Below, one piece after another: positions 1 to 8,100 of a DNA stretch of 64,000 nucleotides. The translations under genes and the position numbers were made by a program. The stretch covers positions 74,059 through 138,058 of the forward strand of contig CAMZAE010000002.1 in assembly GCA_947304115.1 (NCBI GenBank). Direction: 5' to 3'. This stretch comes from an uncultured Prevotellaceae bacterium (GTDB taxonomy: Bacteria > Bacteroidota > Bacteroidia > Bacteroidales > Bacteroidaceae). The notes under the pieces were generated by a model. That model was not told the origin of the DNA, made no database searches, and saw nothing but the letters and a program-made list of their open reading frames with translations. The first letter of the stretch is position 1, and each line of letters opens with the position of its first letter.

Positions 1-753
1 CTTGGTGTAGGTCAGACCGTGATAGGACTCGTCGGGCGTGCAGAGGCAGGGGAACTTCTCTGCGTGCTTCTCCCAGTCGAAATTGCCGCTATCGACCACC
101 ACGCCGCCCACTTGCGTGGCGTGGCCGTCCATGTACTTCGTAGTCGAGTGCGTCACGATGTCGCAGCCCCATTCGAAGGGGCGGCAGTTGATGGGCGTGG
201 CAAAGGTGTTATCCACGATGAGGGGCACGCCGTGCCTGTGCGCCATCTTTGCGAAGCGCTCTATGTCGAAGATGTTGCAGCCAGGGTTGGAGATGGTCTC
301 GCCGAAGAAACACTTCGTGTTAGGGCGGAAGCAGGCCTCTATGCGCTCGTCGTCCCAGTCGGGATCGACAAACGTACACTCGATGCCCAGCTTCTTCAGT
401 GTCACGCCAAAGAGGTTGAACGTGCCGCCGTAGATGGTGTTGGCAGTGATGAAGTGGTCGCCTGCCTGACAGATGTTGAAGATGGCATAGAAGTTGGCGG
501 CCTGTCCGCTGCTGGTGAGCACGGCCCCGACGCCACCTTCCAGGGCGGCAATCTTCTTGGCCACGGCATCGTTGGTGGGGTTCGCCAGACGGGTGTAGAA
601 ATAGCCGCTGTCTTCGAGGTCGAAGAGGCGGGCCATCTGCTCGCTCGTCTCATAGCGGAACGTCGTACTCTGATAGATGGGAAGTTGCTGAGGTTCGCCC
701 TTCCCTGGCTTCCATCCGCCGTGAATGCAGATGGTCTCAAGATTCTTTTTCAT
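1..753 (-). CDS. metY: O-acetylhomoserine aminocarboxypropyltransferase (sulfhydrylase), 3' part missing
   Basis: A PLP-dependent Cys/Met-metabolism enzyme that would make homocysteine from O-acetylhomoserine and sulfide. The first 251 codons are present and the C-terminus lies outside the window. Reading leftward from ATG at 753, the protein starts MKKNLETICIHGG. It shows the family signatures QSTTFRYET (about 28-36), YTRLANPTNDA (53-63), the SSGQAA loop (81-86), and the PLP-binding lysine in HSTTKYMDGH (Lys206), preceded by DNTFATP (181-187). The start follows a -7 box at 818-825 and a set of 8-bp tandem repeats that end at the start codon. Cystathionine gamma-synthase is a less likely alternative, because the length of the N-terminal loop and the ETISNPGCN segment fit the O-acetylhomoserine type. 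The function rests on family resemblance. Confidence 0.9.
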   Translation of the reverse strand, partial: MKKNLETICIHGGWKPGKGEPQQLPIYQSTTFRYETSEQMARLFDLEDSGYFYTRLANPTNDAVAKKIAALEGGVGAVLTSSGQAANFYAIFNICQAGDHFITANTIYGGTFNLFGVTLKKLGIECTFVDPDWDDERIEACFRPNTKCFFGETISNPGCNIFDIERFAKMAHRHGVPLIVDNTFATPINCRPFEWGCDIVTHSTTKYMDGHATQVGGVVVDSGNFDWEKHAEKFPCLCTPDESYHGLTYTK

Positions 754-756
754 ATA

Positions 757-792
757 TTTGGTCGTTTGGTCGTTTGGTTGTTTGGTCGTTTA
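757..792. repeat. 8-bp tandem repeat in the metY leader
   Basis: About four imperfect copies of TTTGGTCG stand directly upstream of the metY start codon, in what should be the 5' untranslated leader. One copy carries a T for C change. Such repeats can change length by slippage. A role in tuning translation is only a guess. Confidence 0.6.
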
Positions 793-817
793 GGGTTCCA
801 CACGCCTAAATCGGCTG

Positions 818-825
818 CAAAGATA
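818..825 (-). promoter_or_regulatory. -7 box for metY
   Basis: On the minus strand the sequence reads TATCTTTG, matching the Bacteroidetes -7 consensus TAnnTTTG, about 65 nt before the metY start codon. It lies back to back with the promoter of the rightward nuclease gene. Confidence 0.6.
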
Positions 826-866
826 CGCTTTATTTCTGAAAGTAAAGCCGATAGATACATAGAAAT

Positions 867-898
867 TTTGCATGAGACAAAAACATTTCGTAACTTTG
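867..898 (+). promoter_or_regulatory. Bacteroidetes -33/-7 promoter for the PDDEXK gene
   Basis: TTTG at 867-870 and TAACTTTG at 891-898 are separated by 20 nt, the spacing expected for the major Bacteroidetes sigma factor. Transcription should start near 904. Confidence 0.7.
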
Positions 899-974
899 CT
901 CCGAAATTACGGGTAATATGGTATGGACTATGGTCTGTGGTAACAGAACGCCCCATGTTAAAGATGTTGGCAAT

Positions 975-2099
975 ATGAGTAATAGGGTTGACGGCATGAT
1001 GAATGCAAACAGATTAGTGAATATGGACAAGGACATAGATGCGAAAAAGGTTTTGGCCGAAGAATCACTGTATGGTGATGTGTGTCATATAATCGATGGC
1101 GCAAGAAACAGGATTGCTACTTATCTGAACACGGAAGTATGCATGACGAACTGGTATGTGGGCAAACGCATCAGGGAGGATGTCCTCTACAACCAAAGGG
1201 CGGAATATGGGAAGCAAGTGGTTAGGAACTTGTCGTTGAAACTCACTGAACGATATGGGACTGGATGGAGTGAGAAAAAGTTGAGACATTGTATCCGCGG
1301 TGCGGAGACTTTCTCGGAGCAGGATATTGTCTCCGCCACGCAGAGACAAATGACCTGGAGCCATCTGAAAAGTCTCATGTATATCAAGGACCCATTGGAA
1401 CGTCAGTTCTATATGCACCTATGCAGTGTGGAACATTGGGATACCCGTACACTTGATAGGAAAATCGACCAGCAACTTTATCAGCGGACAGCCATTAGCC
1501 GAAAGCCTGAGCAAGTCATCAGGCAGGAACTGACTAAGGCGAGCGGTGCCAACCAACTTTTTCCCGACCTTGTGTTTCGCAGCAGTTACTTTCTGGATAT
1601 GCTTGGCCTGCCTGATATCTTTACCGAGAAAGACTTGGAGAGTGCAATTGTCACACAAATCGAGGCTTTCATACAAGAACTTGGTTCCGACTTTACCTTT
1701 GTGGCAAGGCAGAAGCGTATAACCATAGACGCTACAGACTATTTCCTCGATTTGCTATTCTTCCATCGGGGTTTAAGGAGATTGGTGGCAATAGACTTGA
1801 AGCTGGGAAAGTTCAAACCGGAGCATGAGGGGCAAATGCTATTGTATTTACGCTTCCTGGACCAGAACGAGCGAAAGGATTGGGAAGATTCGCCCATTGG
1901 CCTCATCCTTTGTTCCGAAGGCAATACAGAGCACATAGAATATCTCATGCTTGATGACAACAGCCCAATCAAAGTTGCGCAGTATTATACGCAATTGCCA
2001 GACAAGGAGCTGTTAGCTCAAAAACTAAAGAAGGCCATTGCAATAGCTCGGGAACATTACCAGTCAGATTCTTCTTCCCCCGCCAGGGAAGATGTCTGA
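975..2099 (+). CDS. YhcG-type PDDEXK nuclease (DUF1016 family)
   Basis: A two-domain protein of about 374 aa. The N-terminal half is the DUF1016 helical domain (NWYVGKRIREDVL... YGKQVVRNLSLKLTERYGTGWS), and the C-terminal half is a PD-(D/E)xK nuclease fold with DYFLDLLFFHRGLRRLVAIDLKLG, where the Asp and the IDLK pair are the expected metal-binding and catalytic residues, followed by EHEGQMLLYL. The family is linked to DNA cleavage and often sits near mobile or defence genes; its cellular role is not settled. The start is uncertain: in-frame ATGs occur at 918, 975 and 1023, all downstream of the promoter at 867-898. It stands alone here, with no partner defence gene beside it. Confidence 0.85.
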   Translation: MSNRVDGMMNANRLVNMDKDIDAKKVLAEESLYGDVCHIIDGARNRIATYLNTEVCMTNWYVGKRIREDVLYNQRAEYGKQVVRNLSLKLTERYGTGWSEKKLRHCIRGAETFSEQDIVSATQRQMTWSHLKSLMYIKDPLERQFYMHLCSVEHWDTRTLDRKIDQQLYQRTAISRKPEQVIRQELTKASGANQLFPDLVFRSSYFLDMLGLPDIFTEKDLESAIVTQIEAFIQELGSDFTFVARQKRITIDATDYFLDLLFFHRGLRRLVAIDLKLGKFKPEHEGQMLLYLRFLDQNERKDWEDSPIGLILCSEGNTEHIEYLMLDDNSPIKVAQYYTQLPDKELLAQKLKKAIAIAREHYQSDSSSPAREDV

Positions 2100-2108
2100 T
2101 GCCGAAGG

Positions 2109-2208
2109 CGGAGTTCTTTAATTTGCGACGTGAATTGTACGTTTTACGACGTAATTTCTACATTTTACGTCGTAAATTGTACAAATTGCGACGTAAAATG
2201 AAGAATTC
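2109..2208. repeat. Class C element, copy 1 (four 21-bp near-palindromic units)
   Basis: An element of about 100 bp made of four units, each holding an ACGACGT or ACGTCGT core inside TTTACGWCGTAAA and separated by TTGTACAA-like spacers, with a period of 21 bp. Flanks form imperfect terminal inverted repeats (GAGTTCTTTA on the left, the complement of GAATTCTTCATT on the right). It starts only about 10 bp after the nuclease stop codon. The frame across it encodes a basic LRRxLYx repeat peptide on both strands, which is a by-product of the palindromes and not a likely protein. Related copies are at 27845-27942 and 39930-40027. Confidence 0.85.
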
Positions 2209-2301
2209 CGAGTGGCAGGTTGGGATTGTCAGTGCAGTGAGATACAAAAACGACAGTCCCGCAGTGGATTTTTCCATTGCGGGACCGAAGGCTTGTTGTT
2301 G

Positions 2302-2373
2302 AGGTGCCTGGCGGATTCGAACCGCCGTGCATGGTTTTGCAGACCACTGACTAAGCCACTCATCCAAGGCACC
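2302..2373 (-). tRNA. tRNA-Cys (GCA)
   Basis: The minus strand folds as a tRNA: acceptor stem GGTGCCT/AGGCACC, T arm GGCGGTTCGAATCCGCC, anticodon loop CTGCAAA with anticodon GCA, and a U discriminator base, which is typical of bacterial tRNA-Cys. CCA is not encoded. Its promoter is at 2436-2443. Confidence 0.95.
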
Positions 2374-2435
2374 AAACTTATTTACTATTTGACGATTTAC
2401 TATTTATGATTTGTAGTAAGCCTCAAATTGCGGTG

Positions 2436-2443
2436 CAAATGTA
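2436..2443 (-). promoter_or_regulatory. Promoter of tRNA-Cys
   Basis: The minus strand reads TTTTGTCGTA-CA-TTTGCACCGC, containing TACATTTG. Almost the same extended sequence precedes the tmRNA gene at 39740-39747, which supports a shared stable-RNA promoter. Confidence 0.7.
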
Positions 2444-2452
2444 CGACAAAAA

Positions 2453-2483
2453 AATGAAGAATGAAGAATGAAGAATGAAGAAT
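2453..2483. repeat. 7-bp tandem repeat (ATGAAGA)x4
   Basis: Four copies of ATGAAGA lie in the space between the tRNA-Cys promoter and the terminator of the next gene. Shorter versions occur at about 11250-11270 and, reversed, at about 49286-49310. They are short sequence repeats with no evident function. Confidence 0.7.
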
Positions 2484-2511
2484 TTTAGCGCGAAGCCTGC
2501 TTTTTAACATT

Positions 2512-2554
2512 TGTTAAAAGAAGCCCCGCCTCATCTCACGATGCAGCGGGGCTT
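2512..2554 (-). terminator. Rho-independent terminator of the secreted-protein operon
   Basis: On the minus strand, a strong stem AAGCCCCGC / GCGGGGCTT is followed by CTTTTAAC. It lies 40-80 nt past the stop codon of the 833-aa gene. Confidence 0.75.
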
Positions 2555-2593
2555 ACGAAAAGGAAAAATACTTAAAAAATAGAAGCTTCGGGC

Positions 2594-5095
2594 TTACTTA
2601 ATCACGAACTTCTTGCCGTTGCGGACATAGATGCCACGTGGCAATTTGCCATTTGACGATTGACGATTGACAATTTGACGGCCACTGAGGTCGTAGGTCA
2701 TGCCTGTCTGTTCGTCGTCGGATACTTCATCCACACCGACAATGGTGCCGCCGCCTGCGCCGATGCGCAGTTCCTTGACGCCGCTGCTGGCATCGAGGAC
2801 GAGATAGACGCTGCCTGCGGGCAGGGTTGTTTCTTCGAAGGCATAGAAGCAGGGCATCGTGCCAGAGCCGTCGAAGGCATATACGGTGCCGCTGATGCTT
2901 TCTGTGTCAGTGTCCGTGTAGGCACCGCGGAGCAGGTTGCCAGAGAGGGAGGGTGTCACGCCATAACTGCGGGTGAAGGTGTAAGTGCCAGGATTTGCCA
3001 TGACGAGGACGGGCGTCTCTCTAGGAATGACGTCCCTTACCTTGCCCAGATAGAGCACATCGTCTTCGATGCGCTTGCCGTAGGAGACACCCAGCAGCTC
3101 ATCGTCGTCGGGGATGACGAGGTCGCGGCAGGCGTAGAGCGGTGTCAGTCCGCTTGGCGACGCCTCCAGCGTGTAGGTGTCGAAGGCGGCAAGGGCTTCC
3201 GTCGGATCGAAGTCGCCCACCTCTTCAATCATCATCAGGTTGCCGTCGTCGTATTTGCCGTTGCCAAAGCCCCAGTCGTTGATTTCTATGCCGGGATTGT
3301 TGTTCACATTGATTGTCTTGCTTCCTAAAGCGAGGAATACGAACACGAAGCCGCCATCGTCGAACTTGCCAATAGCCAGACGGTTGTCGCCCTTCTGCCA
3401 GGGGAAGGCTGTCATGTCGCCATTGTTCTTGGGGCTAACGAAAGCCTGGGCATCGACACTGTAGAGATAGTAGCCGCCGTCAACATCATGAAGGATGGCG
3501 AAATGCAGCGCATCCTCGACATCGTTCCTCGTGGCTGGGTACAATTGGAACTCCGACATGTGACCGAAGCCGCGACCATTCGTCGTGCCCTCTATGTAGA
3601 AGCGGAGGTACGAATAGCCAGGGTTGTTGAACACATCGGATGTGATGACATCCGAGGAGCTGCCGTATGGAGTGGACAGGTTGTAGGCGAGCAGTGTGCA
3701 ATTCTCCTTGCTGGCATTATAGTCATTAGTGCCATAGACGCTCCAGGAGGTGATATGGTCGTTGTATACATTCCTTCTGCTGAAGCGGAAGGCCATGTCG
3801 CCATAGTAAGACGTTTCCACTTGCAGGTAGTGTGTGCCAGGTTCTGCATCGCCATCGCTCCAGTTGCTGTGCCAGAACGTGTTCGTATTGCTGTCTATAA
3901 GCGCGTCGATTGAACCTTCCGATGGTTCTGTGTAGGGACTTGATAATTGGCTTGCACTGGTGATAAGCGGACTGTCCAGATTGACGTTGACGGTACTGAT
4001 GGCATAAGGGCCTGTTGCTTTGGGATTGGTGGAAGCAAGGTGTCCGTCTGCCACGCCCAGCGTGCCACGCGCCTTGTTGCGTGTGTGGATGCGATACATC
4101 TTGTTGTTGCTCAATTCGGTGAGGGAGGTAATGAAACCAGTGGGCTCTTCGCCACCTCCGCCTGTTATTGTTACGGTGAAGCTGGCATCGGCGGCGTTGT
4201 ATGCCTGTGTGCCCGTATCTGTGAACTCAAAGTTCCTGATGCTGCCTTGCAGGGAAGCGGCAGTGGCAGTGGAGGCCACTTCGATGGGCAGGCGGAGCAG
4301 CTCGCCGCTGGTGCCGGTGATGATGTCCTTGTCGGCGGAGTAGCAGGTGATGAGTATGCTGCCGTCGGTTGCATCCTTTACCGAGAAGGAGAACTCCCCG
4401 TTGTGGCGGTCTGCATTGAAGGTGTAGGCGTACTTGCCGTTTGCCTTCTTCTGCACCGTCACACCATCGGGCAGATAAAGTGACATCTGGTAGGCTGTGA
4501 AGCTGGTCACGTCGGTCTCCATATTTATAACAAGGTCGGTGCTGCCGCCAGCCGTTATCTCTACATCAGGCACGCTAACCGTCACGTTGCCTGTGATGAC
4601 ATCGCCTCCCTCCATGGTCATTGTGAAATTAACGTCGGAGATGTTGTATGCCTGTGTGCCCGTATCTGTGAACTCAAAGTTCCGAATACTGCCTTGCAGT
4701 GAGGTTGTGACTGTGGAAGCCACTTCGATGGGCAGGCGGAGCAGCTCGCCGCTGGTGCCGGTGATGATGTCCTTGTCGGCGGAGTAGCAGGTGATGAGTA
4801 TGCTGCCGTCGGTTGCATCCTTTACCGAGAAGGAGAACTCCCCGTTGTGGCGGTCTGCATTGAAGGTGTAGGCGTACTTGCCGTTTGCCTTCTTCTGCAC
4901 CGTCACACCATCGGGCAGATATAGCGACATTTGGTAGGCCGTGAGGCTGATATTATCTGTATTCTCAAGGTTGATAATGAGGTTGGTGCTTTGCCCTGCC
5001 TCGATTTCAATGGGGTTTACTGTGATGTTAATGCTCATAACATGGGGAACTGATGCCAGTAGTCCCCATGTCAGTAATGTTCTAAGCTTGTTCAT
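2594..5095 (-). CDS. Secreted protein with two cohesin-like domains and a nested F5/8C (discoidin) domain
   Basis: An exported 833-aa protein with a signal peptide (MNKLRTLLTWGLLASVPHVMS). Residues about 22-165 and 168-313 are two cohesin-like beta domains (AYQMSLYLPDGVTVQKK) that are nearly identical. Residues 321-364 and 531-640 form two halves of a domain (LTELSNNKMYRIHTRNK... HFAIL... GGYYLYSV... EEVGDFDPTEAL) also seen in the protein at 9782-11221. Between the halves lies an F5/8 type C-like domain (about 372-525: DALIDSNTNTFWHS...). The C-terminus is a YDLSGRQIV... GIYVRNGKKFVIK tail common to exported Bacteroidetes proteins. It starts 9 nt after the upstream GLUG protein and is probably co-transcribed with it. 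A role in binding surface glycans or proteins is inferred; no enzyme motif is seen. Confidence 0.8.
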   Translation of the reverse strand: MNKLRTLLTWGLLASVPHVMSINITVNPIEIEAGQSTNLIINLENTDNISLTAYQMSLYLPDGVTVQKKANGKYAYTFNADRHNGEFSFSVKDATDGSILITCYSADKDIITGTSGELLRLPIEVASTVTTSLQGSIRNFEFTDTGTQAYNISDVNFTMTMEGGDVITGNVTVSVPDVEITAGGSTDLVINMETDVTSFTAYQMSLYLPDGVTVQKKANGKYAYTFNADRHNGEFSFSVKDATDGSILITCYSADKDIITGTSGELLRLPIEVASTATAASLQGSIRNFEFTDTGTQAYNAADASFTVTITGGGGEEPTGFITSLTELSNNKMYRIHTRNKARGTLGVADGHLASTNPKATGPYAISTVNVNLDSPLITSASQLSSPYTEPSEGSIDALIDSNTNTFWHSNWSDGDAEPGTHYLQVETSYYGDMAFRFSRRNVYNDHITSWSVYGTNDYNASKENCTLLAYNLSTPYGSSSDVITSDVFNNPGYSYLRFYIEGTTNGRGFGHMSEFQLYPATRNDVEDALHFAILHDVDGGYYLYSVDAQAFVSPKNNGDMTAFPWQKGDNRLAIGKFDDGGFVFVFLALGSKTINVNNNPGIEINDWGFGNGKYDDGNLMMIEEVGDFDPTEALAAFDTYTLEASPSGLTPLYACRDLVIPDDDELLGVSYGKRIEDDVLYLGKVRDVIPRETPVLVMANPGTYTFTRSYGVTPSLSGNLLRGAYTDTDTESISGTVYAFDGSGTMPCFYAFEETTLPAGSVYLVLDASSGVKELRIGAGGGTIVGVDEVSDDEQTGMTYDLSGRQIVNRQSSNGKLPRGIYVRNGKKFVIK
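4275..4477. repeat. 203-bp direct repeat, copy 1
   Basis: This stretch is base-for-base identical to 4719-4921, offset 444 bp (148 codons), within the two cohesin-like domains. Identity including silent positions points to recent duplication or gene conversion. Confidence 0.95.
4719..4921. repeat. 203-bp direct repeat, copy 2
   Basis: Second copy of the stretch at 4275-4477; the sequences just outside differ by scattered substitutions. Confidence 0.95.
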
Positions 5096-5104
5096 TGTCT
5101 TTTA

Positions 5105-8100
5105 TTATTTAAGGTTAACTTTTTTCCCATTCACGATATAGAGGCCCTTCGTCGGGTTAATGACGCGGCGGCCTTGCAGGTCATAGGCTTCATTTGCTTT
5201 TTGCATAGGCAATGAGGCAGATTGTATGCCTGTCGGTGTGCTGCTGATGGCGATGTCGGCCAGGCGGTATGTCTCTGCCTGTGTTGTGACAAGCTCTATG
5301 TCGCTGATAAGGATGTCTCCTGTGGCTTGCCCGTCGGTGACGACAGATAACAGTCTTCCGCTGTTACCCATTAGTTCATCATTGTTTGAAGAGAATCCAG
5401 CCATGAGGTATTGTCTGTTGCCAAGGTTGCGCACCGCTATCTGATGACCTGCACTCCGCATTCCATCTATCGTGGCTTTTCCCAATGTCATGCCAGCCGG
5501 CACGTTAATAATCATCTGGAAGGCTGTGTAGTGTTTCTCATTATCAAGACTGATGTTCAGCAGATTGTCTTGTATGGTGGCACAGATGAAGTCGGTGCTG
5601 GAGACCATGACGTGTGCCTTTCTCTTTGCTGGGCTGGGACTGGAGACTTGGGCAGCAATCAAGTCGATTGCTGCAACACAGTCGGTGATGGAAACTTTGC
5701 CGTCGCCATTGACATCGGCGGCAGCCACCTGGTTGGCATTGGTAATTGTGCCGGCTATGACATCGATAATCATCACGATATCGGTAATGCTTACCCTGCC
5801 GTCGCCATTCAGGTCGCCCTTCTTCACGTCAGGTTCTTCGGCTCCTGCCTGCCATTTCAGCACAGGATAGCTATCGGCTGGCATTGCCCAAACTTCGTCA
5901 AAGTCCCAGTAGAGAGCCTCGTAGCTGTCGCGGAGCTTAATTTCGTTGCTGTTGAGCGACTGCCCGTCGAGGATATTGTCTTGTATTGTTTTGGGCACGC
6001 CGTTCACCGAGATTTGCATCCCGCTCCAGGCATAGTTGCTCTCGTCGGGGTCGGGGGCACCATTGGTATAGCCGCCGATAACACGGATGCCCCAGCCCGT
6101 CTGGTCGCTCACTTCCACCTTGGAGCCAAGGGCCACGCAATTTGTAACAACAGCTGCTGCTCCATCGTTGTATCCGACAAGACCTGAACCATAATAGGTG
6201 CTGGCAACGTCGCCAGAAGCATAGCAGCGGTTCACCTTGCCGTAGTTGTAGCCCACCAGCCCAGCTGTATATTGTGTGCCGCTGACGTTAGCCGTGCTGT
6301 AACAATCCATGATGGTGCTACCCGATGCGGTCTCTCCTACGAGACCGCCTGTCTTTGAGTTAGACCCTGTTGAGGTTACGGACCCTGTAGCGGAACATTC
6401 CTTGATGGTGGAGCTGCTTTTTGCTGCCAGTCCGGCTGTGTAGCCGTCAGCACTTGAATTTAATACGATTGCGTCAGCAAGGCATTGAGTTACTGTACCC
6501 GAGACGTTTGCAGTCAAGCCAGCCACATAAATGCCGCTGCCTGTCCCTGTTTGGCTGACAGTTGTCCCCGTCACTTTGCACAGGCTGACAGACACATTGC
6601 CATTGGCAACCAGTCCACCAACATTTCCGCCTGTACTTTTAATAGTTGAGCCAGTCACCTCACAATTGGTGATAGGCTGAGTGGATGCATTGGCCGTTAT
6701 GCCGCCAGCACCACCCGAAGCCGTCACTTGACCCGAATAGGACAGTTGGCTTAATTTACAATTAACAGTATACCCTGCGATGCCGCCCACATAATTTGAA
6801 CCTTGCACATTGCCTGTCACTGTGACGTTCTCTATAGATCCTGCATACATCCTCCCGATGAGTGCGCCGGTATAGTCGCCGCCTTTCACCTTTTTTGCGT
6901 TGAGCTGTAACGTGAGGTTCTTGATAGTACCACTGGAAATACTGGAGAATAGTCCCTTTAAACTGTCTGTTGTGTTTGTCCAAAGGCCTGTAACCTTATG
7001 GTTGTCGCCGTCATAGACTATTGTGCCGCTTCCGCTATAGCCTACAGAAACCCAGCCTTCTGTCGCGCTGTTGTCTGTTATCCATGAAGTCAGGTCGATG
7101 TCGTTCATCTGCTTGTAGTAGCCTGCTTTATAGACGCCCTGTATGTCTTCGGCAGAATATACGCGCCAGGGATCGGCCTCTGTGCCGCTACCGGGATAAC
7201 CCACTGTGTATTGGCTAATGTATGAGGCTTCCTTGCCACTTGTCAAGGCATAGAGTGTTACCAGCTCTCCAGATTTCAGAGGCTCGATGCCCGAAAGGGT
7301 GAAACTTGTGCCTGTGCAGGCTACTGACTGTTCTTCACCCTTACCTATTTTAATATAAATAGTACCACCATCAACGCTCTTGCCGCTGATGCTCGTGCTG
7401 CCGGAAACAAGATTGCTGCTGATGGTAGGCGGTGCTGCTTGCCATATCTTGTAGGGGAAGGTCTCTGTTTCCTGAATCATCCAGTTCGTGTTGAAGTCCC
7501 AACCCCAGGCTACATAGTTGGCTTTATAGCGTAGCTGAGAAATGCCAACAGCAGTTCCATTTTGCAAATCATCGTTGATTGTCTGCGAAACGCCATTGAT
7601 AACCAATTGCATGGATGCCACAGAGCGGTTTTCGCTAGTGGTACCTAATGCCGCGACTGAGAAGTTGTTGTCTTTGGCTCCATAAATCTTTCCTACATTC
7701 GATGTCCCAGTAATCGTGGTGCTAATCGACACATTGGCATTCATGGAGTTCTCATTGGTATCAAGGCTTTCTTTTGCAAGATAGCCTGCAATGCCACCCA
7801 CATATTGTCCGCCGGAAATGGAACCAGATGCATAACATTTGTTGATGCATCCGCCCTGCTTATTACCTGCAATGCCACCAATGTAGTTAGTCCCTGTTAA
7901 GTTGCCAGAGAAATACGACTCGCTAATATCGCTTGTTGTAGAATAAGAGGTATATTCCCTTAGGGTGAGTGCCGTTGTAGAGGTATTTACGTTCTTTCCT
8001 GAAAAATAATAGACTGTTTTTGATTTAGATAGATAATAATCATAATCATAGTTGTTAATAATGTCTTCACCGATGATGCCGCCTATATATGCACCTGTAC

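Noticed and set aside
2099..2302. Small frame encoding an LRRELYVLRRN repeat peptide
   Set aside because: It is the translation of a class C repeat; similar frames appear on both strands and at the two other copies.
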